Below, piece after piece: positions 21,038 through 30,841 of a DNA stretch of 64,000 bases. The stretch covers positions 393,501 through 457,500 of the forward strand of contig CAJNDS010002376.1 in assembly GCA_905221605.1 (NCBI GenBank). The letters are read 5' to 3'. Origin of the DNA: Symbiodinium natans (Eukaryota > Sar > Dinophyceae > Suessiales > Symbiodiniaceae). The notes below the pieces were generated by a model. The model did not search any database. It was not told the origin of the DNA and was given only the letters and a program-made list of their open reading frames with translations. Both the position numbers and the translations under genes were made by a program. The number at the start of each line of letters is the position of its first letter. Within the stretch, counting starts at the first letter, position 1.

Positions 21038-21326
21038 GAGTGTTTTGCTGTGGGCCGGGACATGGTGGAGCCAACCTCAGCTGCCCATTCAGAGACCAAG
21101 GACTGGAGATATTCAGTAATCTGAAAATCTGAAGTGTGAACCCTTGCTTTTTTGATGCTTCTTGGACGATGTGGTGAGAATCTCAATGGTGCTGCTCCCC
21201 AAGCAATAACTCGTACGTCCTCGTGATTATCCTTGGTTCTAGCCAAGCCATGCCAAGCCCATGAATCCGACAATTTCCCAGCTCAGGCCAGCGACATAAG
21301 TGACCTCAGCTTGTCCAACAAGGCAG

Positions 21327-21426
21327 GTTTCAGCTTAGAATACGAGCCTCCGTTTTAAATGTTTACATATCTCCTTGTGACATTTTGTGGGCTCATGGCA
21401 TGCTTCAGCCTTCCTTGCATCCTTAG
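21327..21426 (+). CDS. Possible 3' exon of PPR gene, PCxxC-like
   Basis: After AAGGCAG|G an open frame encodes FQLRIRASVLNVYISPCDI and ends at TAG 21424-21426. In DYW-type and related deaminases the HxE motif is followed by a strand and then PCxxC or CxxCH. Here PC (21373-21378) follows a strand. In the frame as written the next residues are DILW; if the TTTT run at 21383-21386 were one T shorter the reading would be PCDICGLMACF, a full PCxxC. This may be the final exon, or its decayed form. Speculative. Confidence 0.25.
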
Positions 21427-22197
21427 CCTGTGCGAAGGTGGTTTTCCGCGGTGTCCCTGACACTTGCAGCGCCGAGGATGTTCTGCGCTTTTGTGTAGCA
21501 GAGACACTTAGTTAAAAGACGCTTGGACAGTTCTCGGCCGTCTTAACCATTGTAAGACCTGCACGGTGTCCCCTTCTCATAACATTCTGCAGAGAAAGGT
21601 GTTCCGGTTCTCAGGTGTTCCGGGAAGTTCGGCCTGCGTCCGTTCGAAGAAGTTTCGCTGTAGCTGTGGCAGAGAGAAGCGCCTTTTCCGCATCAACAAA
21701 GGTTTCTTCTCGGCGTGTGAGCAGTCAGCCGGCGCATAGGGGGGAGCAGAGGGGGGGGGGCACCATCCTCTCGTTCCGGTTTTGGGCTCTGGGATGGGTT
21801 CGTCGAGTCGTTGTGCCCTCATGTGTTACTCTTCGAATCTTCCTGCAGACCCGCATTGTGATGCTTCCCCCATTGCCTTGTGGAAGCCTCCTGTTTCCGG
21901 ATGCACTGCTTGCCGAAGCTCGTGTTTCGAACATGGAACCTTGCTTCGAATGCAGGTGGTGGAAGCTCCCGTTTTTCGGCCTCGGGCCCCTCTTACCTGC
22001 GTCGGCTCCTATGAGGTTTCTGAAGTCTCGCCTCCTACCGTGCCCCTCATATCTCGTGTGTGTGTGTGTGTGTGATAAAGTGTTGCATCTGGTGCTGTGC
22101 CTCGTGCGGGTGTTCCTTGTCGCGTTTCTAGTCATGTCTAAAGTCGTCTCATGTCTCGTGTCTCACGTCTCGCGTTTGTCTGCATTCGGGCTTGTGG

Positions 22198-22229
22198 CTT
22201 CATGTGGCTTCATGTGGCTTCATGTGGCT
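22198..22229. repeat. Short 10-bp tandem repeat, 3 copies
   Basis: GGCTTCATGT is repeated three times in tandem. Confidence 0.9.
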
Positions 22230-22278
22230 ACTGACATCGCTTTCGCCTATCTGTCTTCTTGGCGCTGAACCGCTGCAG

Positions 22279-22384
22279 GACATCTCAAAGTTGTTGCAAA
22301 AGTACGGGTCTGCTCCTCAGGTCAATGGGATTGCTGGAAGGGCCATCGTGTTCAACTGCAAGCAAGGTGATCTGGAACGTACAG
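22279..22384 (+). CDS. Candidate internal exon, unknown product
   Basis: The frame is bounded by CTGCAG|GACATC and GTACAG|GTAGCA and encodes about 35 residues (contains ISKLLQKYGSAPQVNGIAGR and a following strand AIVFNCKQGD). Both splice sites are canonical with the AG|G acceptor context. The family is not recognised. Confidence 0.42.
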
Positions 22385-22741
22385 GTAGCAGTCGTGTTTT
22401 GCAATGAGCTAGTACGTCTGCATGAACTCGGGGCACTGTTGTCACAATGTTTCCCCGTGTTGCGATGCACGGGTGGTTGAAGTTAAGGCCACTGGAGTGC
22501 GTTTGCTATGAGAAAGGCCGGGGATCCCATTCTGAGTAGAGCCGATATCTGGCAGCTGCAACTATGGTTCTGAGATGTTCTGAGAATTGGCACAAGTTGG
22601 GAAGATTAGTGTCCTAGGAGCTGGAAGCGGCGTCGCAGAGTTCCTTTTCTGTGGTTCGGCAGAACGCGTAGAGAAGGAGTCCAGCAGGCAGGGTCCCATA
22701 TGCCAAGAGAGCCTGGTTACCAGGGGTCAAGGGTGACATAT

Positions 22742-22796
22742 AAGGACTATTAGGCCCTATTAGGCTCTATTAGTCTCTATTAGTGCCTAATAGACT
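22742..22796. repeat. (CTATTAGGC)n-type minisatellite
   Basis: Five imperfect copies of a 9-11 bp CTATTAGnnn unit, the last in inverted form (CTAATAG), giving a small local palindrome. Confidence 0.75.
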
Positions 22797-23044
22797 GTTG
22801 TTGTTGGGAGGTTGCGAAATTGAAGGCAATGTTGCCCGTTGTTGGGAGGTTGAAAGTCGTTGCGATGGAGCTGCCACTTAGACTCGAAAGCAAAGATGCT
22901 TGCACACAACCTCCCTTCCAACCAGAACCCTCAACCCTTGCAAAAACGATATGACTCAAATCCATAAAGCCTCAAAACCTAACAGCTTGACAGCCCTGGC
23001 AGCCGTCATGCTATAGATTTAAAAACTAAATGATTATTTTACGC

Positions 23045-23160
23045 GAAAACTGTTGGTCTGGGGTCGGTTGGTGGTGTGGCTTGGTTGGGGGGTGGGTGGG
23101 GTGGGGTGGGGGTGGAGAGGGGGGGGGGGTGCTGGGGGGGTGGGGTGGGGGGGGGTCTGG
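23045..23160. repeat. G-rich low-complexity tract
   Basis: GGGGTGG-type words dominate + for about 115 bp, with runs of G suitable for G-quadruplex formation. About 180 bp downstream is a complementary-style C-rich tract. Confidence 0.85.
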
Positions 23161-23224
23161 GTGTCAGCCACCCTTGACTCCCTTCCTGCAAAGCCAAGAT
23201 TCACTTGTGTTTAAAGAGAATCTG

Positions 23225-23307
23225 GTGTTCCCAGAATGAGAGTCAAGGGTGCCAGCAAGGCGTTGCGGGACGCTTGCTGGCACCCTTGACTCTGCCTTTG
23301 GGAACAC
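23225..23307. repeat. Long imperfect hairpin, 35-bp arms
   Basis: Arms at 23225-23259 and about 23273-23307 are reverse complements at about 30 of 35 positions. The inner 20 bp (GAGTCAAGGGTGCCAGCAAG) are perfect, with a short G/C-rich loop. A further copy of the inner sequence, CACCCTTGACTC, lies just upstream at about 23168-23179. Confidence 0.9.
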
Positions 23308-23310
23308 GGA

Positions 23311-23535
23311 ATTCCCCAAACTTCGGCCCCCTCCCCAAACCTAACCCCCCCCCCTCACCCCCCCAACGCCAACCAACCCCCCCAACCCCCCAACCCCCCA
23401 ACCCCCCCTAACCCGCACCCCTCCCCAAAACCCGCAAAGCTGCTGTGCTCAACCCCCCCCCCCCCCCCCCCTCGTAAAGCATGTGCTTTTGCGCTCAACC
23501 CCCCCCGCCCCCCCTGGCCCCCCCGTAAAGCACGA
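23311..23535. repeat. C-rich low-complexity tract
   Basis: Runs of C with CCAACCCC/CTAACCCC words, partly resembling degenerate C-strand telomere repeats. Two copies of 'aaagc(a)tg...ctcaaccccccc' occur near 23435-23510. Confidence 0.85.
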
Positions 23536-24949
23536 CCCCACTGCCTGAATGTTAGGTTTCTCGGTCGTTTGAGGTTCGTTTCATGCGCCAGAGCCCATTA
23601 TGCCATTGTGCTTTCTACCTGCCCTGGACACATTCTGGTCTCTAACTTGGCACCATTGGCTCCTCTAGCCTAGGCTCTAATAGCTTATCCGACAGGGTAT
23701 GACTCGGCATGACTCGGTAAAACCCCTGTTGCCTCTTCGGACATGTGAGAGCAGGCCGGACTCCCCACTTCAGCTGGCAGGCTGGCCTTTTCAAAGGGCT
23801 TTCCATACTGTTTCTTGTGTGGGCACCCTCCCGAACCCCAACTCCGAAAACACCAATATCCCAAACCCTCAGTTCTGAAAACCTGTACTCGACAAAAACG
23901 TATGCACGGAAATCTTTCAACATCTTTTTTGTCAGCGAAAGTCACACTGTTGTGACCGTCAGCATCGACCTTATGTCAAACCTTTACGGGGTCACAGGAA
24001 CCCGAAGGATTATGGAAATGCAGCACGCCAAGAGGAAACGATGTCGTTTTTTGACTTTGCGTGGCATGGGAGGGCGCTTACAGAATATCGGTAGGTTTCG
24101 GAATACGAAAAGATGAGTTCTGCATACCTGTGTGGCTGGGAGTAACTTCGGATTCATCGCTGTTGAGCTTCCGTAAGACAGGATTCGGCTCAACGTGCAC
24201 GTGGCCGGCCGGATCTATTAATATCGTAGGTTCAGCAATATGCGTGGGCGGAGACACACACACACACACACAGGTACTCTCGAGCGAGTCCGGGTGTCGT
24301 AGTATATCCCCCAGCAGTTTCAATCGATTCCGCGAGTAGAATGATTGGTAAGCCAGGGTTGCAGGAGAGAGTGTCCAGGTTGCAGTCCCAACAGCAAAAC
24401 AAACTGTTCTCCGTGAGTTTTCCGAATTTTCCAATCAGTTCAGCATGCCTTGCAATTCCAGATGACTTCACCCGCAGCTGCAGAGGTAGCCGTGTCCATG
24501 TTCTGCGGGGCGCTCCGCGGTGGCCAGGAAGTACGGACACAGGCACACGGATGCACACGGCAGCAGCGTCAGCAGACAGCAAGCTCATGCTGTTGACATG
24601 TGAGGTGCTTTCCAACAAGTTCTTGTGAAACCGACGCCGAAGACAGAGTCTCTGGACCCTTGGCTTCAGAGAAAAGTCTCCAACCAATTCACACAATCTC
24701 AACTTGAGCAAGGACGTCGTCGTCATTCGTGGGCAGAGCTCTGCATCTGGCATTGGCTTGGTGGCAGAGTTGGTGCCTCGTGCGTGGCTATTCAAGCTTT
24801 TTGTTCAGTTGCCGTGAGCATGTGCTGTCATATCTGCCGCCAGGCAAAGACGAAAACGACTTCTCTAGTCATCTGGGACCGGCATCACAAGCCCAAAGAC
24901 GAGTCCAAGGTGCCCTGCGTTTGTAGGGTGTGGCAAGTGTCAGGGGTGT
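23536..24949. other. No firm gene
   Basis: Frames on + at 23745-24116 and 24341-24628 are open but not recognisable. A frame near 24815-24926 (contains EHVLSYLPPGKDENDFSSH) looks coding-like. A (CA)n run of about 19 bp lies at 24254-24272. Confidence 0.3.
24254..24272. repeat. (AC)n microsatellite
   Basis: Short perfect AC run. Confidence 0.95.
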
Positions 24950-25068
24950 TCGGCGATGCAGATGTTTTCATGCTCTGGCATGACATTGCCATCCGGTTTG
25001 CATGGATACTTCAGACGGTCAAGGCCAAGGCTCATAGAGAATCTTGCGATATCTTGCGCTTGAGACAG
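24950..25068 (+). CDS. Candidate internal exon, unknown product
   Basis: The only open frame here encodes an aromatic/hydrophobic segment followed by a basic helix (contains FMLWHDIAIRFAWILQTVKA), ending at GAGACAG|GTATCC. The 5' boundary is unclear; the open frame runs further upstream to 24625. Family unknown. Confidence 0.3.
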
Positions 25069-25422
25069 GTATCCACATTACCCAAAAAAGTCTACACGGA
25101 AGTGTTTGCGGAGCAAGAGTCGCATCCTTACAAACCAGAGGGTGCAGTGCAATGTGGCACAGCTTGGAGCAGAGATGTAGGATGCCCTCTCAAGGCCAGA
25201 TAGGGAAGTCATGAAGAAAGCCGGAGATTTCTTTTCAGCCCCGATCTCGGCTCGACGAAACTGGTTGTGGTTTCATGCAGACTGCAAATGAGGCCGGCGC
25301 TCCCAAGTGTGCCCTTGTGCTGCTTGACAGGAATACGTCAAGGGTTAACGGAGCGCTTGCAAAGAAACAGCTGAGATGTTCTGAGATATGAGCGCATGTT
25401 TTGTCAGTGTGAATATATACAT

Positions 25423-25457
25423 ATATACACATAATATATATAGATATATATGCACAC

Positions 25458-25494
<37 letters not shown>

Positions 25495-25600
25495 TTACTT
25501 ATTTGTTTACTTATTTATCTATATATACATATATATATTTTTTTAAATTTCTTATTCGTTTATTTATCTATATATATATATTTACATGTCAATTTTCGTG
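25423..25600. repeat. TA/TATA-rich simple sequence
   Basis: Alternating TA with interruptions, followed by ATTTATCTATATATA-type words. AT content is far above the surroundings. Confidence 0.9.
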
Positions 25601-25721
25601 CTCACAAGGCACCTGGCGGAGGAGAAGTACACAGAGGAGACCGCAGTGGAACGGCCTCTGTTACAGGTGTGCTCCCAGTCCTTGGGCCGTGTGACGTGAC
25701 TGCTGCTGTCAAGCTGTGCAG

Positions 25722-25844
25722 GTAAATGACCTGATGGATGCATGCCGACACAACCATCTAGAGACGATTGCTGGCTTCAACGCTTTCAAAATTTACCAGT
25801 CCTTGCCTTGGCTGTTCGTGCTTGATGCAGCTCGTAGGCTCATA
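25722..25844 (+). CDS. Candidate internal exon, unknown product
   Basis: An exact 41-codon exon, phase 0 on both sides, lies between GTGCAG|GTAAATG and CTCATA|GTAAGA. It encodes a mixed helix (NDLMDACRHNHLETIAGFNA, then IYQSLPWLFVLDAARRLI). The start is faintly reminiscent of an ankyrin or armadillo helix, but not enough to assign. A coding-like stretch, HLAEEKYTEETAVERPLLQ, ends at CAG|GTGTGC just upstream at about 25667 and may be the preceding exon. Confidence 0.45.
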
Positions 25845-25899
25845 GTAAGAGTGGTGATGGGTTGTTTGTGTCGGCAAACAACACTTTTCGGGTTTCTAA

Positions 25900-25979
25900 G
25901 GCTTTTAAGGCTTAGGACTGAGTCCAGGGTACAGACGGTATAGGGCCTGAGGATTTTTAGGGTTTGACAAGTTTGAGAC

Positions 25980-26014
<35 letters not shown>

Positions 26015-26760
26015 TTTCGGTTTTATCGGCTAGAGTCTGGGGATTCATAGGCTTCCGAAAAATTGTGAGTAGGGCTACAGGGGATTTTGCAGTTCGGGGT
26101 TTCGGGTTTAGGGTTGTAGCATGTTCGGGGTTTAGGGTGTTTGGGTTTGACGGCTTTGGGGTTTTCAAGCTTTTCGGGTTTGGGGTTTGCAAGCTTTTGA
26201 TCATCCTTTTGGTGTGTTCGGGTTTGTAGGGCCTTTTAGACTTTTAGGCGCTTTGGGTGTAGGTTTTCTTGCTCAATGTTTTGATGTTTTACCGGTTCAG
26301 GGTGTGTACACCTGAGCTTTGGGGGTCTTGCGTGTTTAGGAAGGATCTTCGGATCCATTTTTTTCGGGCACATGGTTTGCGGGCTTTAGTTCCATTTTTG
26401 TTGAAAGGGTTTGGTGCTTGAAGGTTAAGGTTTTTAGGGTTTAGGGTTTTGCGTTTTGCATTTTGAGTCTGTGGTTTAGAATCAGAATTTGCTGGGTTTA
26501 GAGATTTGGCATTGGTGTCCCTGGGGTTTTAAGGGTTCCTAATTTTAAAGCTGTATGGTTCTAGCGTTTAGGCCTCCAGGTCAGGGTTTCAAGCTTGAGG
26601 GGTGTTTAGGCTTTGTCGGCGCTAAGGGTTTGTGGGGTGCTCAGGGTTTGGGTTTGGGGTGGTTGGTGGGCACGGTGGTTGTTGTTCAGGGCTTTTAAAT
26701 GCTTTTAAGATCTTTAGAACTTTGAGGGTATAGGATTTTGGTGTAGGGTTTCGTGTATGG
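25900..26760. repeat. Degenerate telomere-type (TTTAGGG) tract 1
   Basis: The + strand is rich in GGTTT, TTTAGGG, TTTCGGG and TTTTAGG words for more than 800 bp, with little C. This is the G-strand style of the TTTAGGG telomere repeat used by dinoflagellates and plants, heavily diverged. It contains a (TTA)n run at 25980-26014. There is no gene inside; open frames on - are products of the skew. Confidence 0.7.
25980..26014. repeat. (TTA)n microsatellite
   Basis: Perfect trinucleotide run of about 11-12 units. Confidence 0.97.
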
Positions 26761-28068
26761 TTTGGCGTGCGTAGGCTTGTACACTTTGTTGTGGTTTTCA
26801 CAAGCTCATGGTTCGCCACTCTAGACACATATATCACTCCGTTCAATTGCGATTTCGGGTCAGCTGGTCCCGGGTAATACGGGAAGCACCGCACAGATCG
26901 CCTGGCGGAAGAGTGACAGCTTCTGCCAAGTTTCGGGGTCGCCACTCTATGTCCACCATCTTCAGACCAGAGTGAGGGTCTGGATGCACAGTTTTGCAAA
27001 CTGGGAAAAAGCTATTCGACTTAGTTCTCAACATACAAGTAGTGCTGACTACATTATGGAGCAGTTTACTCCGACATGCTGGTCACAAGCCAGCATCATG
27101 GCTTCCAAATTTTTTCGGGGCACTCGACCTCTTGGGGCCCATCGCCGCGCTTCGGGGCAATGGCTCGCTCTCCGGTGCGTCATGGACGTAGCTGCTGCCG
27201 GTACTGCCCAAGTGCGCTTGTTTCGGCCAGCCGATACCGGCCAGCTGGCTTGCTAGTTTGCGTCCCCACGGCGTGCGCGACCTTGGATGTCGTTGCCTCG
27301 TGTTCTCGCTCACCGTGCTGGTGCCACCCTTGTGAGGCTTTCATGCAGGGCTCTTCGGTGCGCTCGCTGCCTCTTGGATGCGCGTTTCGGCCATGTGGTG
27401 AGCGATTCTGCCGTTTGGTGCGCTCTTTCGTTTTTGGCACTCGTTATGTGCGACCCAACTCGAAAGCGGATAGCACCTATCTGGACTGGGATGTTCAATA
27501 CTTGGGTGCTTGTCCGGCATCGAGGAATCAAAGGTCAGAAGCAGATTGAAACAAACGACCCAGTGTTTTATATCTGCTCGGCTGATTTTCTTGCAGGCCA
27601 TGGCTCCATGCGAACCGAGCCTGCACATTCGTCCTGCTTCCGCCAAAGCTCTGCTTGGACCTTAAAAGGAGCCATAACATGTAGTAAGCGCCAGTTCAGT
27701 TGATAGCGTTTGATAGCTTCAAATACTTGCTTCTCATAAGGCCACGAGTGGGATGATGACATCGCTACATGCGTCGTCGGGTGCCGTCCTAAGACGAAGC
27801 ATGGGGGGCAGTCCGTTTGATTCATTTGAGAATATTGGATGGAGCAGAGTTTTTTCGCGTGTTTTTGAAGGTCTAGAAGGATAGTTCGTGCCGATCCAGC
27901 GAGGCTGTCTGTGTCTCAGTGCGAACTTGACCATCAGCTCAAGATGGGGCGAATTGCGTTGGGTCACAAGGCCGGACGGGTCTGGTTGGACCATCGGCCT
28001 TCAGATGGTCCACTCGTCGGCCAGTGTTAATGCTGCAGTGTGCTCGGATGCAGGCAGTTTCTCGCTGA
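26761..28068. other. No firm gene; weak exon-like frames
   Basis: On + the frames around 26990-27190 (contains FFGALDLLGPIAALRGNGS) and 27285-27700 have partial protein character, but boundaries and families are unclear. Alternative frames overlap, so I do not call exons. Confidence 0.3.
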
Positions 28069-28257
28069 TATGCTCTGATCATTCCAATCACGCACCGTGA
28101 CGCTGCCTGGGCATGCCTGGACAAGGTCTTGGCTTCCAGCACAATCCACGACCTGGTGATAGCTGACGACGGAACGAGGACCAAAACATGTGCAGTGCAA
28201 TCTGCGGTGCACTCAGCAGTGCCGCCTTCAACTATTAGATCTTTTAGTGCCATCTAA
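28069..28257 (+). CDS. Candidate exon: anticodon-binding- or GT2-like strand-helix
   Basis: The frame encodes ALIIPITHRDAAWACLDKVL, then a strand (DLVIADDG), TRTKTCAVQSA and a terminal AVP. This order is strand, polar loop, helix, strand ending in D-D-G/x, basic turn, helix, VP. It resembles the HGTP anticodon-binding domain of class II aminoacyl-tRNA synthetases (VVIPI...A...L...V.lDD...K...A...VP). It also resembles the start of a family 2 glycosyltransferase (IIPtyNr..L..cL.Svl......ivvDDgS). Only one exon is visible and the two readings cannot be separated here. Confidence 0.3.
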   Translation, partial: YALIIPITHRDAAWACLDKVLASSTIHDLVIADDGTRTKTCAVQSAVHSAVPPSTIRSFSAI

Positions 28258-29851
28258 CAAAAAAGTTTTGACTGCAAACTGTAAGACTATCTTGAAAGCA
28301 GGCGCTAGATTGCAAACCAGGAAGTTCCTGCCATGCCTCGATGCACCCACTAACCCGCTGCCAAGCGAACCAATGTGCTTTAGATGGTTTGGGTTCACTG
28401 GCTTTTGCGTCAGTACTGCTCGTGCTGTCAACGTCGGTTTTGATAAACAAGACCTGTGGGCTCATTGGGTTCCGGGCACGAATCTGGTTTCCTTCTCATA
28501 CAGCCAACTCAGCCCACGCAACGTGAAACACTCCCTGGTGTCCAGGGTTGTCAACTTGCAACGGCAGAATCCATCGCGTTCTCCACATCATTCTGCAGTA
28601 CTTCTCCGGCGGCTTATGTTCCCCAGATTATTTCGTGGCAGGAACAGTCTAGCTGGCCGGTGTGTGGAGTTGACGATGTGCTGCTCTTAGACCTTGGGCA
28701 TGAGGGAACCCTTAGCAGCCTTAGCATATCTCATCATGGTGTCAAAAAAACTGACTCAGGCCTGTCTTCACGTCTTGGGCACAACTCGGCTAACTCCTCA
28801 GGCATCAGCTGTTTTTGCAGTTTGACAAGCGGTGTGAGAGCACAGACCTGCGACTGAGGTGGCCAGTGAATCTTGTATAATGTTTCACTCATTCGACAGC
28901 ATTTGTCTCGGTTCTTGTTTCGAACATGCTAGGACAGCACATGCAGAGTTCATCGTGATTTCCTGTCTGGCACCCAACCTGTGTTTCACAGGAAACGTAA
29001 GTGGAAAGCAAATTTGGCGCGATCTTCCTCAAGAGATGAGGCGAGGTGAAAAAGGCAGGGCTGATATGTCGATATGTCATATGTGTCAAAGGCACCTGCA
29101 AGGTCCTTGCTGTGGCTGTTGATGCTAAAGCCGTGTATTTCCTTCCCATGTTCTTGGTGCAAGCTGCTGCGGTGAGGCGTTGAGGCAGTCAACAGGTTTG
29201 CTTTTGTCTGTGCCTCCCCCCACCACCCCCCACCCACTTGTCACAGTCGGAACATGTTCACTTCCCTTGGATGGTGAACGTACAAGTTACAGCGAGAGAT
29301 CGTAAGGTGTGCTGGTGGCCTCATGTGCAGACTGCGCTTCGATCATTTCAGGAACTCGCTCCTTGCCCCCCCGAAGATGCCCCAGCCTGCACAGCTACAA
29401 TGCCTGCACAGCAAGAAACAAAGCGCCTGGGCCTGCGCAACAAAAACGACTGCGCGGGGCTATCAGAACGAGTTTTTTCCTTAACAGTCGTCAGTGCGTT
29501 GTCGACTGCAAAGAGAAGTGAGTGCACTTGGCTTGCACCTTCTGAGGGCTCTACAAGGGTCCTGCTGGTGGGAGAGTGAGAGAGCCACTTGCTGTGTCCG
29601 CTGCGAGGCGTCCTGCTGATTCGGAAAATGTCGGTTTTAATGGTGAAGGCCTTCGAACCTTCATGCATGCCTCTACATCAAGAAGCCGTTGCTGCAGCTT
29701 CAGGCTTAACCCCAAAATAATCGCACACAGACAACATCGCAAGCCACGCACGGACGTCACCACTGATCCACTCATTACATGTCTATGTGCTTGTTGCTCG
29801 ATCGACGCATGAATCCGCTTTGGATGGGCAGCTTTCCCTATAAGACACAAG
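28258..29851. other. No firm gene; 5' flank of Nudix gene
   Basis: Frames at 28456-28857 (contains GVDDVLLLDLGHEGTLSSLS) and 29309-29579 (+) have some protein character but no recognised domain. The rest holds nothing I can support. Confidence 0.3.
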
Positions 29852-30841
29852 ATGCTGGGTGCATCTGAAGCCGAGTCGGATGGTCGTGGGCTGACGAAGA
29901 AAGCAAGGCTGGAATCTTCAGTGGTGAAGATTGATGGCCGGAAGCTTCGCGCCGGAACAGTTCCATGGCGATGTGGGATTTCCGAAACTGATGGAACAGA
30001 CTGTCTTCAGGTTTTGCTAATAGAAGGCGTAAACACCCCAGGAAAGTGGACTTTTCCGGCAGGTTCTCTTGATCCGGGTGAGGAGGTATCAACTTGTGCT
30101 GCCCGCGAGACTCAGGAGGAGTGTGGAGCAAGTGGAAGTTTGGGCTGCTTTTTGGGAACTTTTGACACAGAGAAGAACCGCACGTACATGTTTTTGATGC
30201 ATGTGCAGCATATGGAGGATGAAAGCAATGAAGCTTGGCATGATCCGCATTCCGCATACGAGAGCAGCCTGAGACGTCGCAGGTGGTTCCATGTATCGGA
30301 AGCGAAGCCGCTGCTGAAGAAAGACGGTCCGCAGATGCTGGAAGCGTTCCTGTCAGTTCCCAAAGGTAGGCGACAGGATGCACGCTGCAGATCACACAGA
30401 TCAGTTTGCCAGCCTCCGCGACCACGGCTTCTTGTACTCGGAGGTCCGGGCACACTCCGAGACTACTTGGCCCAGAACGACATCCTGAAAGCAAGTTTCG
30501 AGCTTTCCTCCGAGCTTTCTGCAGGAAGTTTCACAGATGGACAGCTCTTTGCAGCGGTCGCCGCTTCCCTTTGGGAGGTAGATGCCGCGGTTTTCTGTGG
30601 TGGTACGGATGCATTGTACATGGCTGGGCTTTCAGCCAGGCAGGACTTACCTACACTGGTGATAATCACGGGGCAGAATCGTGCGCCCAGACTGTTCAAT
30701 GGAGACTCGAGAATTACATCCTTCACTATGGGAAGTGACAGCCTCCTGTTGGAATTGGTGCCCATCCAGTTGCCGAGTCGTTTCACGAAAAGGGTGATAA
30801 AGGGTGCCGCTGATTGGGTATGCAGAGACCTCTCTCTTTGA
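29852..30841 (+). CDS. Nudix hydrolase with C-terminal SLOG/Rossmann-like domain
   Basis: An ATG-initiated 329-codon intronless frame. Residues 40-165 form a Nudix domain: strand QVLLIEGV, KWTFPAGSLDPGEE, and a Nudix box at 71-93 (G71, E77, R85, E86, E89, E90, G92) matching G-x5-E-x7-R-E-x-x-E-E-x-G. The catalytic glutamates are all present. The short N-terminus and RRRRWFHVSEA near 141-151 resemble diphosphoinositol-polyphosphate/Ap-nA hydrolases. Residues 191-329 form a second alpha/beta domain: RLLVLGGPGTL (192-202), then AAVFCGGTDALYMAGLSA (245-262) and TLVIITGQNRAP. This pattern fits a SLOG/LOG-like nucleotide-binding fold. A linker at 171-190 is basic. The substrate is not inferable; the Nudix call is strong, the second domain tentative. 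Confidence 0.85.
   Translation: MLGASEAESDGRGLTKKARLESSVVKIDGRKLRAGTVPWRCGISETDGTDCLQVLLIEGVNTPGKWTFPAGSLDPGEEVSTCAARETQEECGASGSLGCFLGTFDTEKNRTYMFLMHVQHMEDESNEAWHDPHSAYESSLRRRRWFHVSEAKPLLKKDGPQMLEAFLSVPKGRRQDARCRSHRSVCQPPRPRLLVLGGPGTLRDYLAQNDILKASFELSSELSAGSFTDGQLFAAVAASLWEVDAAVFCGGTDALYMAGLSARQDLPTLVIITGQNRAPRLFNGDSRITSFTMGSDSLLLELVPIQLPSRFTKRVIKGAADWVCRDLSL

Larger units (their letters stand above)
21038..22278. other. Mostly non-coding, 3' of PPR gene
   Basis: Apart from the possible exon at 21327, nothing is recognisable. A frame at 21615-22268 is open but of poor protein character. A short (GT)n run lies at about 22060-22074, and three copies of GGCTTCATGT lie at 22198-22229. Confidence 0.4.

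Noticed and set aside
28244-28465. Minus-strand frame with VLFIKTDVDS, thioredoxin-like at first glance
   Set aside because: There is no CxxC and no continuation of the fold, and the rest of the frame is unlike a thioredoxin; probably chance.
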